Both the position numbers and the translations under genes were made by a program. Of a DNA stretch of 64,000 nucleotides, positions 8,959 to 18,806 are shown piece after piece. The notes beneath the pieces were generated by a model. That model saw only the letters and a program-made list of their open reading frames with translations, was not told where the DNA came from and searched no databases. This DNA comes from Fischerella sp. JS2. Lineage in GTDB: Bacteria > Cyanobacteriota > Cyanobacteriia > Cyanobacteriales > Nostocaceae. The stretch spans positions 310,001-374,000 of the forward strand of contig NZ_CP135918.1 in the NCBI RefSeq assembly GCF_032393985.1, read 5' to 3'. How positions within the stretch are numbered: position 1 is the first letter of the stretch; each line of letters begins with the position of its first letter.

Positions 8959-10119
8959 TTGAGAAAAACGGCACATAAGGTGATAGATAGTACAGTAGAA
9001 ATGATTCTTGATCGTGCCTTGATGGGGTACGACTTACTTCCTGAACAAGGATTGGTATTGTTACAACAATCTGATGCAAGCTCAATTGCTGCGATTTGCG
9101 CGACAGCAGACAAACTGCGCCACCATCAAGCAGGCGACACAGTTACCTACGTTATTAATCGTAATATCAACTTTACTAATATTTGCGAACAGCACTGTAG
9201 TTTCTGCGCTTTTCGACGAGATGCAGGTGACGAAGGTGCTTATTGGTTAGATTGGACAACAATTTTGGCAAAAACAAAAGATGCTGTCAAGCGAGGTGCA
9301 ACAGAAATTTGTATGCAAGGTGGGTTAAATCCAGCAGCACAAATTAACGGTAAATCTTTGTTTTATTACCTCAAATTAGTAAAAACTATCAAACAAGAAT
9401 TTCCTCATCTGCACCTACACGCTTTTTCTCCCCAAGAAGTACAATTCATCGCTAGAATCGATGGACTTAGTTATGCTGAGGTAATCGCTGCTTTACGAGA
9501 TGCTGGTGTGGGTTCAATGCCAGGAACAGCAGCTGAAGTATTAGATGATGAAGTACGGCGCATCCTGTGTCCTGAAAAAATTGACACAGCAACTTGGTTA
9601 GAAATTGTCAGTACAGCTCATAAATTGGGTTTACATACTACTAGCACTATGCTGTCAGGACATATAGAGAACCCAATACAACAGATTCAGCATTTAGAAA
9701 AATTGCGATCGCTCCAAAAAACTGCCATTAACCAAGAATATCCAGCTCATTTTACTGAGTTTATTCTACTACCATTTGTCGGGCAAGAAGCACCCAAACC
9801 CCTACGACGCCGCGTTGGTCGCAACCAGCCTGTGTTAAAAGACGCACTTCTACTTACCGCCGTCGCTAGAATTTTTTTAGGAAACTGGATTCCCAACCAT
9901 CAACCAAGTTGGGTCAAATTAGGACTTTCAGGAGCAATTGCAGCTCTAAATTGGGGTTGTAACGATATTGGTGGTACATTAATGGAAGAACACATAACCA
10001 CAATGGCAGGAGCGATTGGGGGTACATGCATGGAAGTTGAAACCTTGCAAAGTGCGATCGCTTCTCTAGGTAGACCTTACCAACAACGCGATACTCTTTA
10101 TCATAAAGTTAGTTGTTAG
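8959..10119 (+). CDS. cofH: FO synthase subunit 2 (CofH), radical SAM
   Basis: CofH works with CofG to build the deazaflavin FO from tyrosine and a ribityl-uracil; in cyanobacteria FO is used as an antenna by some photolyases. The radical-SAM cluster motif CX3CX2C is present (C76, C80, C83 in [10 protein letters not shown]). It is followed by [16 protein letters not shown] and [13 protein letters not shown], which are typical of CofH. The 386-residue frame begins at a TTG; a GTG at 8980 or the ATG at 9001 could be the true start, and the conserved part begins near [15 protein letters not shown]. No cofG lies next to it. A HIP1 site sits inside the gene near 10055. Confidence 0.88.
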   Translation: MRKTAHKVIDSTVEMILDRALMGYDLLPEQGLVLLQQSDASSIAAICATADKLRHHQAGDTVTYVINRNINFTNICEQHCSFCAFRRDAGDEGAYWLDWTTILAKTKDAVKRGATEICMQGGLNPAAQINGKSLFYYLKLVKTIKQEFPHLHLHAFSPQEVQFIARIDGLSYAEVIAALRDAGVGSMPGTAAEVLDDEVRRILCPEKIDTATWLEIVSTAHKLGLHTTSTMLSGHIENPIQQIQHLEKLRSLQKTAINQEYPAHFTEFILLPFVGQEAPKPLRRRVGRNQPVLKDALLLTAVARIFLGNWIPNHQPSWVKLGLSGAIAALNWGCNDIGGTLMEEHITTMAGAIGGTCMEVETLQSAIASLGRPYQQRDTLYHKVSC

Positions 10120-10273
10120 TTGTTAGGAATCAGTAAACAGTAGCAACCACAGTGAGTAATAAAATTTGATAACTGATAACTGATAACTGAACTAGACTCC
10201 CCATCTCAAGAATGATCCCCACGATACCAATCCAGGATAGGATGGACGTTGATTTACGTATAATTTCACATCA

Positions 10274-10678
10274 ATGATTATGAAGCGCTATTGGTCACGT
10301 CTGCTTGCTCTGGTCTTAGTTGTAGCTATTGGCCTAATGGGTTGTTCCGGTAGTCCAGATGGTTTGTCTGGCGACTATCGCCAGGACACATTGACTGTAC
10401 TCAATACTTTAAGACATACCCTAGAGTTACCAGACGATTCACCAGAAAAAGCAGCAGCGCAAGCACAAGCGCGTCAACAAATAAATACTTTTGCAGCTCG
10501 TTATCAACGGGATAATTCTGTAACAGGTTTGGGTTCTTTTACAACCATGCGAACTGCCCTCAATTCCCTTGCTGGACACTACAGTTCTTATCCCAATCGT
10601 CCTGTACCGAAAAAGCTTAAGGATCGTCTAGAAATGGAGTTTAAACAGGTCGAGATGTCATTACAGCGTGGTGCATAA
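10274..10678 (+). CDS. psb27: Photosystem II assembly lipoprotein Psb27
   Basis: This 134-residue protein has a lipoprotein signal (IGLMGC near residues 19-24). Its four-helix domain contains DYRQDTLTVLNTLRHTLELP, RQQINTFAARYQRD and SSYPNRPVPKKLKDRL, all typical of Psb27. The protein sits on the lumenal side of the thylakoid. It binds CP43 in immature photosystem II, keeping the manganese cluster from assembling too early. The start could be the ATG at 10274 or at 10280. It stands alone with about 550 bp of non-coding DNA after it. Confidence 0.95.
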   Translation: MIMKRYWSRLLALVLVVAIGLMGCSGSPDGLSGDYRQDTLTVLNTLRHTLELPDDSPEKAAAQAQARQQINTFAARYQRDNSVTGLGSFTTMRTALNSLAGHYSSYPNRPVPKKLKDRLEMEFKQVEMSLQRGA

Positions 10679-11231
10679 TTGTCTGCTTACAGAGAAAACC
10701 GTTGAGAGTCTCTGGGTTTTTGCCAGGAGATGAAAACGAGTTGCGATACAGAGGTTTGTCAAGGTAACGACTGCTGTTCAAGAGTCAAGAGTTTTTATTG
10801 GTGTCCATCGACAATTGACTCTTGAAAGTTACCTATTGTTAAACTTGATGCATAGTGTTCTCTGGAATGCCACTTAGTACTTCTCGATTACAGGAAACAG
10901 GGAAAAGGGCAAGGGATGGAAGGAACACCCCTACTCCTTCACCTTTTCCTAGACACAGATGAAGCGTGCTTATCCAAGAAATATTGGAATATCACTGTAT
11001 TAACCACTGTATTGATATTAATAATCAAGCTATTAGCAACATAATTATGACGTAATGTGATAGTTTTTTATCACTCAACTAAATCAAAAATGCGGCAACA
11101 GAAATGAGGTTTTGAGAGTCAGTCAAAACAAGGCTGTAAAGCCTCAGCACTAAGCTCGGAATTTTATACATTTCTTCCCAAATTTCAGATAATTTGGGAC
11201 AGATGCTCCTTTTGTCATTTTATTGCTAAGT
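10679..11231. other. Intergenic region with one inverted repeat
   Basis: This region holds a 10-bp inverted repeat, CAAGAGTCAA (10779-10788) and TTGACTCTTG (10815-10824), 101 bp after psb27. It lacks a T run, so terminator function is doubtful. The rest shows nothing recognisable. Confidence 0.5.
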
Positions 11232-12767
11232 ATGTTTAACCGTCCCCTGAATATTGCAAAATCAATATTCTTTTGGCGGCGTCTTTTCGCTGCAATTGTC
11301 AGCAGCAGTTTGCTGACGCCATATTTTGTGAATCAGCCTGCGCAAGCACAGGAAGTCAATCAATATTGCCAAATATCAGCAGCACAAGCGCAAGCAAAAG
11401 AAAAATTACGTTTGTCAGCCCTGCAAGGTGATCAACAAGCGCAAAACCAGTACCAGGAACTTGTGCGCCAACATAAACAAACTGTACAAGAATGCCGAAA
11501 TCGCAACTGGCCACAAGTGCAAGCAATCTGGTTGCGTGTATATCCCTGCGACATTCAGCCGGGTGAAATCGACAGAATTATGGATCGAATTGTCAATCGG
11601 GGCTATAACCAAGTTTATTTGGAAGCATTTTACGATGGACAGGTATTATTACCAGCAGCAAGTAATTCTACAGTATGGCCTTCTGTAATTCGCACACCAG
11701 GAGCAGAAAATACTGATTTACTGTTGAGGGCAATTCAAAAAGGACAAGAACGGGGTTTAAAAGTCTACGCCTGGATGTTTACGACTAATTTTGGTTATAC
11801 GTATGCCCAGCGTCGTGACAGAGAAGGAGTGATCGCTCGCAATGGCAAGGGTCAAACCAGCTTGTATGTTGTTGATGATGGTTCTCAAGTATTTATTGAC
11901 CCCTACAACTTACAAGCAAAGCGTGACTATTACCAGATGGTACAGGAAATCTTACGTCGTCGTCCTGATGGCATACTGTTTGATTATGTACGTTATCCAC
12001 GACAAGCAGGGGCTGATTCTATAGCCACTAAAGTTACAGATTTGTGGCTATATAGTGAAGCTACCCAACAAGCATTGTTTCAACGAGCGCAAAATAATAA
12101 AGGCTTAGAATTAATTCGCCGCTTTTTGAGTAAAGGATACGTGACAGCAGGAGATATCAGTGAAATTGATAAACTTTACCCCCAAGAAGGAGAACCAATG
12201 TGGCAAGGGCGTACACCACCGCCACCAATAGAACCACCATCACCCATAGCACAAAAAGCGATCGCTGCGGTAATTCCTCCCATACAAAGACAACCAATCC
12301 TCCAATCAGAATTATGGCAACTCTCTGTTGCTCATGCCATGCAGGGTATTCTGGATTTTGTCAATCTAGCTGCTTATCCTGCCCAAAAGCTTGGTATTCC
12401 TGCGGGGGTAGTGTTTTTTCCAGATGGCAACCAAACTGTTGGAAAAGGTTATGATTCCCGCTTACAGCCTTGGGACAGGTTTCCCAGTTCCTTAGAATGG
12501 CATCCGATGTCCTATGCTAACTGCGGCAATGCCACTTGTATCGCAGCACAAGTACAGCAAGTTTTAAGCATGGCTAAACCAGGTACTAAAGTGATTCCTG
12601 CGATCGCTGGTCAATGGGGTAAGAATGTTAATGGTCGCCCATCACTAGAAGCGCAAATGCAAGCAATGAGACCATTCGCTTCCCAAATAACAGGGGTAAG
12701 CCATTTTGCTTACTCTTGGCAAGATCCGGAACATGACCAACAACGGAAATTCTGTCGAGTGAAGTGA
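11232..12767 (+). CDS. Exported family-10-like glycosyl hydrolase
   Basis: This protein of 511 residues (from the ATG at 11232; the frame also opens at a TTG three codons earlier) starts with an export signal ending near QPAQA. An alpha-helical, glutamine-rich stretch follows. The core has VQAIWLRVYPCDIQPGEID, GYNQVYLEAFYDGQV, LKVYAWMFTTNFG and PDGILFDYVRYPRQAG. These match the glycosyl-hydrolase-like 10 (YngK/DUF187-type TIM barrel) family, with GILFDYVRYP as the likely active-site strand. A proline-rich insert (about residues 325-345) is probably a loop. It probably acts on cell-wall or extracellular glycans; the substrate is unknown. Confidence 0.75.
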   Translation: MFNRPLNIAKSIFFWRRLFAAIVSSSLLTPYFVNQPAQAQEVNQYCQISAAQAQAKEKLRLSALQGDQQAQNQYQELVRQHKQTVQECRNRNWPQVQAIWLRVYPCDIQPGEIDRIMDRIVNRGYNQVYLEAFYDGQVLLPAASNSTVWPSVIRTPGAENTDLLLRAIQKGQERGLKVYAWMFTTNFGYTYAQRRDREGVIARNGKGQTSLYVVDDGSQVFIDPYNLQAKRDYYQMVQEILRRRPDGILFDYVRYPRQAGADSIATKVTDLWLYSEATQQALFQRAQNNKGLELIRRFLSKGYVTAGDISEIDKLYPQEGEPMWQGRTPPPPIEPPSPIAQKAIAAVIPPIQRQPILQSELWQLSVAHAMQGILDFVNLAAYPAQKLGIPAGVVFFPDGNQTVGKGYDSRLQPWDRFPSSLEWHPMSYANCGNATCIAAQVQQVLSMAKPGTKVIPAIAGQWGKNVNGRPSLEAQMQAMRPFASQITGVSHFAYSWQDPEHDQQRKFCRVK

Positions 12768-12844
12768 TTGGGGAGATGGGGAGACAAGGGAGGCAAGGAG
12801 GACAAGGGAGATCGAGGAGTGTGAGGAGTGAGGAGATGCGGGGA

Positions 12845-12946
12845 GTGTGTAGACGCGCCCTGCACAGCTTAAGGTAAGGGTGGAGTGTGAGGAATAACCA
12901 ACTACTAACTACTATTGTACAGACGCGATGTTCCTCGCGTCTGTAC
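12845..12946. repeat. Composite repeat: GTGTGTAGACGCG block, heptamers and 30-bp palindrome
   Basis: The block runs GTGTGTAGACGCG, CTTAAGGTAAGGGTGGAGT, then CTACTAA heptamers. It ends in a palindrome (12917-12946) with arms GTACAGACGCG and CGCGTCTGTAC. The same order of parts recurs at 49968-50070. Confidence 0.85.
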
Positions 12947-12980
12947 CTACTAACCAATGACAAATGACAATTGACTACTA

Positions 12981-13108
12981 ATACCAATTCAAATAATGTT
13001 TGCGACGGATAACCCCACCCGCCTAACAGCACCCTCCCCTTGGAAAGGGGAGGGTTGGGGTGGGGTCTTATATAATCCATGTGTTGTATTCTTTTTTCAA
13101 ATTGGTAT
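12981..13108. mobile_element. MITE-like element with ATACCAATT terminal inverted repeats
   Basis: The 128-bp unit begins ATACCAATT (12981-12989) and ends with its reverse complement AATTGGTAT (13100-13108). Inside is a nested hairpin: CCCTCCCCTT (13032-13041) pairs with AAGGGGAGGG (13045-13054), and ACCCCACCC (13012-13020) pairs with GGGTGGGGT (13058-13066). It encodes nothing. No clear target duplication is visible. It overlaps the 3' end of the cyclo-ligase gene. Confidence 0.6.
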
Positions 13109-13667
13109 AACAACTAACAACCAACTTTGTTTCTGTACAAACAGCATGTAAAGGTTTGTCCCACGGGTCAATTGGTAATTGGGGTAAGTAAGCAAAATCA
13201 AAGACAATGCCAATAGTGGATTTATTTGCCCACTCAGGTGCAGCAAGCAAGCGATCATAATATCCTCCACCATAACCCAAGCGATAGCCTTTGTGGTCAC
13301 ATGCAACACAAGGCACAAGTATTAAATCTACTTGCTCATAACTTATAATTGGGGCATTGGGAGCAGGTTCGGGAATACCATAATCCCCAATTTGTACTGC
13401 TTCATAATGTGTCCATTGATGCCACAATAATGAATCGCCGACACAGCGAGGCATTCCCCATATTTTGGCAAGAGTATTTTCAAATAAGAGACTTAAATCA
13501 GGTTCTTGACGAAAACTGAAATAAGCAAGTACTGTTTTTGCCTGGATAAACTGCGGTAAACTGAAAAGATTAGTGCAAATGCGATCGCTTTTTTGTTTCC
13601 ATTGTGCAACTGACATTGATTGACGTTGTTTGAGAAGCGATCGGCGTAGCTGTGGTTTTTCCATCAA
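13068..13667 (-). CDS. 5-formyltetrahydrofolate cyclo-ligase
   Basis: This cytoplasmic enzyme uses ATP to convert 5-formyl-THF to 5,10-methenyl-THF, returning it to the folate pool. The 199-residue protein has the N-terminal RRSLLKQRQSMS, the nucleotide-binding LILVPCVACDHKGYRLG and the signature GYGGGYYDR (residues 131-139). The length is normal, but the last dozen codons (13068-13106) and the stop fall within the MITE-like element, so the tail after CTETKLVVSCY is probably not the ancestral one. Forward genes upstream are not linked to it. Confidence 0.92.
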   Translation of the reverse strand: MMEKPQLRRSLLKQRQSMSVAQWKQKSDRICTNLFSLPQFIQAKTVLAYFSFRQEPDLSLLFENTLAKIWGMPRCVGDSLLWHQWTHYEAVQIGDYGIPEPAPNAPIISYEQVDLILVPCVACDHKGYRLGYGGGYYDRLLAAPEWANKSTIGIVFDFAYLPQLPIDPWDKPLHAVCTETKLVVSCYTNLKKEYNTWII

Positions 13668-13765
13668 ATAATTTCTAAAAAAATAACCATAAAGACACCA
13701 AATAACGTTCTTTGTGTCTTGGTGTCTTTGTGGTTCTATTATGCTTAATTCAACTCAGACTTAAC

Positions 13766-14710
13766 TTACGCCGCGTTTTGACGCCACCATTCAATAGTAT
13801 TTTTCAACCCTTGCTTAAAGTCCACCTGGGCAGTAAAACCAAAGGCTTGTTTTGCCCTTTCGGTATCTAAACAACGGCGGGGTTGACCGTTAGGTTTGTC
13901 GGTTTCCCAAACAATTTCACCCTCGTACCCCATCAATTCACAAATTAAGTTAATCAAGTCACTAATCGAGATTTCGTAACCAGTTCCCAGGTTCACGGGT
14001 TCTGAGTCGTTATAGTATTGCGTACCCATAACAATACCCCGCGCTGCATCTTCCGAATAGAGAAACTCGCGGGTAGGACTACCATCACCCCAAACGGGGA
14101 TTTGCTTTTCTCCCTTAATTTGGGCTTCGTAAACTTTACGAATTAAGGCTGGGATAACATGGGAACTTCTGGGATCAAAGTTATCTTCTGGGCCATACAA
14201 ATTCACAGGCAAAAGATAAATGCCGTTAAAGCCATACTGTTGGCGATAAGCTTGCAGTTGGACTAAAAGGGCTTTTTTGGCTACGCCATAGGGGGCATTA
14301 GTTTCCTCTGGATAGCCATTCCATAGGTCATCTTCTTTGAATGGTACTGGAGTAAATTTGGGATAGGCACAAATAGTACCCACGCAAACGAATTTTTCTA
14401 CGCCAGCTTGATAGGCAGCATGAATGAGCTGGGTTCCCATCATCAAGTTGTCGTAAAATAACTCGGCAGGTTTTTCTCGGTTAAGACCAATACCGCCGAC
14501 ATGGGCTGCTAAGTGAATGACAATATCTTGTTGATCAACTGCACGCTGGCAGTTTTCCATCAGGCGTAAATCACAATCACGCGATCGCGGTAATGTAATT
14601 TTTTCTGGATTAGCTCCAGCTTTATATAACTGGTTTACTACCTGACGTCCTAGAAAACCAGTACCTCCAGTTACAAGAATGCGTTTATCTTTGAGTTCCA
14701 AGGCATTCAT
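13766..14710 (-). CDS. fcl: GDP-L-fucose synthase
   Basis: It catalyses the last step to GDP-L-fucose: epimerisation at C3/C5 and NADPH reduction of GDP-4-keto-6-deoxymannose. The 314-residue SDR protein has the Rossmann motif GGTGFLG (15-21) and the catalytic pair Y141/K145 in [11 protein letters not shown] ribosome site (AGGAC) precedes the ATG. It lies 22 bp after gmd on the same strand, so the two make one operon that supplies fucose for exported glycans. Confidence 0.95.
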   Translation of the reverse strand: MNALELKDKRILVTGGTGFLGRQVVNQLYKAGANPEKITLPRSRDCDLRLMENCQRAVDQQDIVIHLAAHVGGIGLNREKPAELFYDNLMMGTQLIHAAYQAGVEKFVCVGTICAYPKFTPVPFKEDDLWNGYPEETNAPYGVAKKALLVQLQAYRQQYGFNGIYLLPVNLYGPEDNFDPRSSHVIPALIRKVYEAQIKGEKQIPVWGDGSPTREFLYSEDAARGIVMGTQYYNDSEPVNLGTGYEISISDLINLICELMGYEGEIVWETDKPNGQPRRCLDTERAKQAFGFTAQVDFKQGLKNTIEWWRQNAA

Positions 14711-14732
14711 CTTTTGTCCTCGTGGATCTTGT

Positions 14733-15812
14733 TCACAGATGCAGCACCCCTACTTCTTGCCGAATCATGGCATTATCCATAATTGCGTTTGCTAATTTCC
14801 CGTTGGGAGAAGTTAAACCTAAAGCTTGTAAGTCTGCTTCCACCATTAAGGAAACTAGTTCATCGAATGTTACTGAAGGTTTCCAGCCCAATTTTTGTTG
14901 CGCTTTTGTCGGATCACCTATCAACAAGTCTACTTCTGCTGGGCGGAGATAGCGTGGATCAAATTCCACATAATCTTGCCAATTGAGATTTACATAACCA
15001 AACGCCAGTTCCAGGAACTCCCGTACTGTGTGAGTTTCACCAGTGGCAATTACATAGTCGTCAGGTTCGTCTTGCTGCAACATCATCCACATTGCTTTGA
15101 CGTAATCTTTGGCATAACCCCAATCCCGCTTGGCATCTAGATTACCCATATATAATTTTTTCTGTCTACCAGCAAAAATGCGGGCCACTGCCATTGTTAT
15201 TTTACGTGTGACAAAGGTTTCACCCCTTCTAGGTGACTCATGGTTAAAAAGAATACCATTACATGCAAATAAGCCGTAAGATTCCCGGTAGTTTACCGTT
15301 TGCCAGTGGGCATAAACCTTGGCACAGGCATAGGGACTGCGGGGGTAAAAAGGCGTAGTTTCCTTTTGGGGTACTTCTTGTACCAAACCAAACATTTCTG
15401 AAGAGCCAGCCTGGTAGAAGCGCACCTGAATACCTGTACGGCCTTGGTAGTCGCGGATTGCTTCCAAAAGACGCAGTGTTCCCATTCCCACTGCATCAAC
15501 TGTATACTCTGGTGCATCAAAGCTGACCCTTACATGGGATTGAGCGCCCAAATTATAAATTTCTGTTGGCTGGACTTCTTCTAGGATGCGGCGTAGTGTA
15601 GTACCGTCTGTGAGATCCCCGTAGTGAAGAAATAGCCGCACTCCCTCTTTATGAGGGTCTTCATAAATATGATCGATGCGGTCTGTGTTGAAGGTGGAAG
15701 TCCGGCGAATAATGCCATGAACTTCATAACCTTGTTCGAGTAAAAATTCACTTAGGTAGGAACCATCTTGACCGGTAATACCAGTAATCAACGCTCGCTT
15801 TTGTTGCGTCAT
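14733..15812 (-). CDS. gmd: GDP-mannose 4,6-dehydratase
   Basis: It converts GDP-mannose to GDP-4-keto-6-deoxy-mannose, the substrate of the downstream fucose synthase. The protein has [19 protein letters not shown] at the N-terminus (cofactor binding), [11 protein letters not shown], the catalytic Y161/K165 (SPYACAK) and [16 protein letters not shown], all diagnostic for the family. The ATG at 15812 is preferred over a TTG two codons earlier; the length of 359 residues is normal. Confidence 0.96.
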   Translation of the reverse strand: MTQQKRALITGITGQDGSYLSEFLLEQGYEVHGIIRRTSTFNTDRIDHIYEDPHKEGVRLFLHYGDLTDGTTLRRILEEVQPTEIYNLGAQSHVRVSFDAPEYTVDAVGMGTLRLLEAIRDYQGRTGIQVRFYQAGSSEMFGLVQEVPQKETTPFYPRSPYACAKVYAHWQTVNYRESYGLFACNGILFNHESPRRGETFVTRKITMAVARIFAGRQKKLYMGNLDAKRDWGYAKDYVKAMWMMLQQDEPDDYVIATGETHTVREFLELAFGYVNLNWQDYVEFDPRYLRPAEVDLLIGDPTKAQQKLGWKPSVTFDELVSLMVEADLQALGLTSPNGKLANAIMDNAMIRQEVGVLHL

Positions 15813-16424
15813 GCTCAATTATCCCTTGTCGTTTCTGATGATTATTGATACAGGCGACCTGGTACAACTTAGCAATAATTTGCTTAATTGCCCAATGGGA
15901 AACCTACGAGTTTCCTTGCTTCTATGTTAGTTAACCTCAGTAAATATGCTGATTCTAAATTATTTTCAGGTACTTTTGTAATCAAAACTGATAAAATTCC
16001 TTGATCATATCTATTTTTTCTAAAATTTTTTACTAAAAATTTATATATTTTTGCAATTGTGAAGAATTTATAAAGTGGAAATAATAGAGACAATTCCAAG
16101 TAAAAACTACATTGATTTTATGATGGAATATTTATTTCCAATTATAAATATAAACTATCCTATTTTTAAATCCAAGTTTTTCTCTAAAATCAAATTGTGA
16201 CAGTTACTATTGTTTGAAATTCCGGGAATAGCCTTTTATCAAAGACTCCCAATCTAAAATCCGTCTTTAAAAGCTTTGAAGTTCCCTCCGTGACGCTGCT
16301 TTGTAGATGCGCAAAGCGCGTCTACAAACTTTTCGCAAAATCTCAAATCAAAAATTGGTATGAGTAAACTTTATTTTGCATTTGGGGCATTAACTGCCCC
16401 ACAAAATCAGGGTGTGCTAATTTT
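15813..16424. other. Intergenic region with a palindromic repeat
   Basis: This 612-bp AT-rich gap precedes gmd. A hairpin at 16300-16328 has 13-nt arms (TTTGTAGATGCGC and GCGCGTCTACAAA) with one G-T pair; it resembles the other GTAGACGCG-type palindromes in the window. The gmd promoter should be here, but no clear boxes were seen. Confidence 0.6.
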
Positions 16425-17258
16425 TCAGTAAGCTCCGTTATCTTTGGGCATGATTACCACACGAATCGTTTTCAAAACTATCCATAGATCGAGCCAAAAG
16501 TTCCTAAATTTCACATAATGCAGGTCTATTTGGACTCGTCGAGGGTAAGGGATGTCATTGCGACCAGAGACTTGCCATAATCCAGTTATTCCGGGTCGAA
16601 TAGTTAAAATCTGATCAATGTAATAACCATATTTTGGTAATTCTTCCGCGACTAATGGTCGTGGCCCAACAACGCTCATATCCCCTTTGAGAACGTTCCA
16701 AAATTGAGGAAATTCGTCCAAACTGGTAATTCGTAAAAATTTACCGATCGTTGTAATTCGAGGGTCATGTTTGAGCTTGAAATTGTTTTCAAACTCTTGC
16801 CGCAACTCTGGCGATGTATCCATTATTTGCATGAGAATTTCGTCAGCATTTGTCACCATTGTGCGGAATTTTATACAATTGAAAGGCTTGTAATTTTTAC
16901 CAACCCGTTCTTGGACATAAAAAATGGGGCCTTCTGAGCTTAAAGCAATCAATAAGGCCAAGATTAAATAAACGGGAGAGAACAAAATTAATACAGAAAG
17001 CGAAAAGACAATATCAAATAGTCGTTTAGCAAACTCTCCGTTTAGAGCCTGAAAAGACAGACCTCTAGGTTTAACTCTAGGCGTCTTTACTGGTTGACCG
17101 CGTTTTAAGAACGTACGCGATCGCCCAATCAACGTTAATCTGGTTTCACCAGATGGTGAACGTCTTTCAGGCAAAGAGGGGCTGTCTGTGAAAGAACGCC
17201 CCGTCCCGGATGCGCTACGTGAGCGCTTACCGGAGAGGAGTGAGCTCTGGGCAGTCAT
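16425..17258 (-). CDS. Initiating sugar transferase (WcaJ/ExoY type)
   Basis: This membrane enzyme transfers a sugar phosphate to undecaprenyl phosphate, starting a polysaccharide repeat unit. From the second of two adjacent ATGs the protein has 277 residues. AAGGAG (17263-17268) is one base before the first ATG and four before the second, so the second fits better. Residues 1-65 are rich in serine and arginine. One hydrophobic hairpin follows, and then the catalytic domain with CIKFRTMV, SLDEFPQFWNVLKGDMSVVG and IRPGITGLWQVSGRND. It is a short form without the N-terminal multi-helix part of WcaJ. With gmd/fcl and the GT4 gene it points to exopolysaccharide, possibly heterocyst envelope or sheath. 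Confidence 0.92.
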   Translation of the reverse strand: MTAQSSLLSGKRSRSASGTGRSFTDSPSLPERRSPSGETRLTLIGRSRTFLKRGQPVKTPRVKPRGLSFQALNGEFAKRLFDIVFSLSVLILFSPVYLILALLIALSSEGPIFYVQERVGKNYKPFNCIKFRTMVTNADEILMQIMDTSPELRQEFENNFKLKHDPRITTIGKFLRITSLDEFPQFWNVLKGDMSVVGPRPLVAEELPKYGYYIDQILTIRPGITGLWQVSGRNDIPYPRRVQIDLHYVKFRNFWLDLWIVLKTIRVVIMPKDNGAY

Positions 17259-17359
17259 CATACTCCTTAATAATCCACACCACACATAGTCCCAATCTTA
17301 AAGCTAAACGCAGGTGCTTCTGGGAGCAATTTTCCAAAAGCTTCTGCAAAAATCAAACC

Positions 17360-18505
17360 TCACATACATTTGGAGAATTTTTTTTCGATGCACGTCTGTA
17401 AAAATTCTAAGTAACGCTGGGCAAATATTTGCCTTTTAAACTGAGCGGCGTGTGAGTGAACATATTCGGGATTAAATTTGCTGTAAGAGGCTTCTAAAGT
17501 ATCTATAGCTCCAATTAAGGATGCTTCTTTTTGTTCCTCAAACAATATACCCGTTCCTGTTTCTCCCCAGATGCGGATATCCCGTACTGTTTCTTGAGCG
17601 CCACCAGCGCCATAGGCAATCACTGGTGTACCACAAGCTTGTGCTTCTAATAAGGCAATGCCAAAATCTTCACAAGCTGCATATACAAAACCTTTAGCAT
17701 GAGCCATATATTTTTTGACAACCTCATCAGGCTGCCATCCAAGAATTTCTATATTTGAATTTGCTGTTTTACGAATTTTTTTCATTTCTGGACCTGTGCC
17801 TATTACTACTAATTTTTTTTGCATTTGGTTGAAAGCCCTGACTATTAGAGATACTTGTTTATAACTAACCAATCGGGAAACAGTTACATAGAAGTCTTGT
17901 TTGTCAGGAGAAAAAGAAAAATTTTCAATATTCACAGGTGGATAAATAACAGTTGCTTCCCGTCGGTAGCAACGCCAAATTCGGCGAGCTGTATGTTGAG
18001 AATTAGCAATAAAATAATCAACACGATTCGCACTCAGCACGTCCCACATACGTAATCTATGTAATAAATATCGCGTCATCCAACCGGGTAAACCATTACC
18101 GAGTTTGCTTTGACGCAGATAATCAAACGTTAAGTCCCAAGCGTAGCGCATGGGACTATGGCAATAGCAAATATGTAATTGTTCAGGAGAAGTTAGAACT
18201 CCTTTAGCAACAGCATGGGATGAAGAAAGAACAACATCATACCCGCGTAAATCGAGTTGTTCAATTGCTAAAGGCAAAAAAGGTAGGTATTTTTGTATAC
18301 CTTTTTGGGCAAAAGGGAAGTTTTGGAGAAACGTCGTGCCAATCTGACGTTTATATAAATAACTTTCTGGGTTACGAGATTCAAAATCGATGAGGGCATA
18401 TAAGTCCGCATCAATAAAGTTCAGAATTTCCTGCACAACCAGTTCTGAACCGCCTGTGGCTTTGGGTGTTAGCCACTCATGCACTAAAGCATATTTCAAG
18501 GGCAC
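17360..18505 (-). CDS. GT4 family glycosyltransferase
   Basis: This 381-residue protein has the GT-B fold. The N-terminal domain shows YALVHEWLTPKATGGSELVV (acceptor side). The C-terminal domain shows VSRLVSYKQVSLIVRAF and the EX7E region EDFGIALLEAQACGTPVIAY, which binds the donor nucleotide. It lacks membrane helices and should act at the cytoplasmic face. It lies 101 bp upstream of the initiating transferase on the same strand, so it likely adds a sugar to the lipid-linked unit. Confidence 0.9.
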   Translation of the reverse strand: MPLKYALVHEWLTPKATGGSELVVQEILNFIDADLYALIDFESRNPESYLYKRQIGTTFLQNFPFAQKGIQKYLPFLPLAIEQLDLRGYDVVLSSSHAVAKGVLTSPEQLHICYCHSPMRYAWDLTFDYLRQSKLGNGLPGWMTRYLLHRLRMWDVLSANRVDYFIANSQHTARRIWRCYRREATVIYPPVNIENFSFSPDKQDFYVTVSRLVSYKQVSLIVRAFNQMQKKLVVIGTGPEMKKIRKTANSNIEILGWQPDEVVKKYMAHAKGFVYAACEDFGIALLEAQACGTPVIAYGAGGAQETVRDIRIWGETGTGILFEEQKEASLIGAIDTLEASYSKFNPEYVHSHAAQFKRQIFAQRYLEFLQTCIEKKFSKCM

Positions 18506-18671
18506 AGCTAACTTTAATTAGTAGGTAGAAAACAACACACGTAAATTATGAGGTTAACTGAAAAGTTTCCCGTTGTAATTGAAAATGGGAAATGCCCCAT
18601 ATTCAATTAAAGATGTTATCTTCTCAAAATAGGTTCCACAAGCTGATAACCTCAAATTGGGGATAGGAATT

Positions 18672-18764
18672 GTGAGAAGACAAGGCAGACAAGGGGGAAG
18701 GGGGAGACAAGGGAGAAATTCTTCCTTGTCTTCCTTGTCTCCCTTCTCCTCCTTATCCCTAGTT
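18672..18764. repeat. Purine-rich/pyrimidine-rich imperfect inverted repeat
   Basis: GACAAGG-type purine repeats (about 18672-18717) are followed by complementary CCTTGTCTTCC-type repeats (about 18721-18764). The two halves could fold into a long imperfect hairpin just upstream of the epimerase gene. Confidence 0.6.
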
Positions 18765-18806
18765 CCTAGCCCCCAGAATGACAACTGACATAAAAATTGG
18801 GGATTT

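Noticed and set aside
12790-12850. Yfr1-like small RNA (GAGGAGT/ACTCCTCAC sequence)
   Set aside because: The sequence is part of a GAGGAGTGTG short repeat and lacks the two flanking stem-loops of Yfr1.
12628-13113. 161-codon reverse frame across a hydrolase end and repeats
   Set aside because: It is made mostly of translated repeats and MITE-like DNA and overlaps two better genes.
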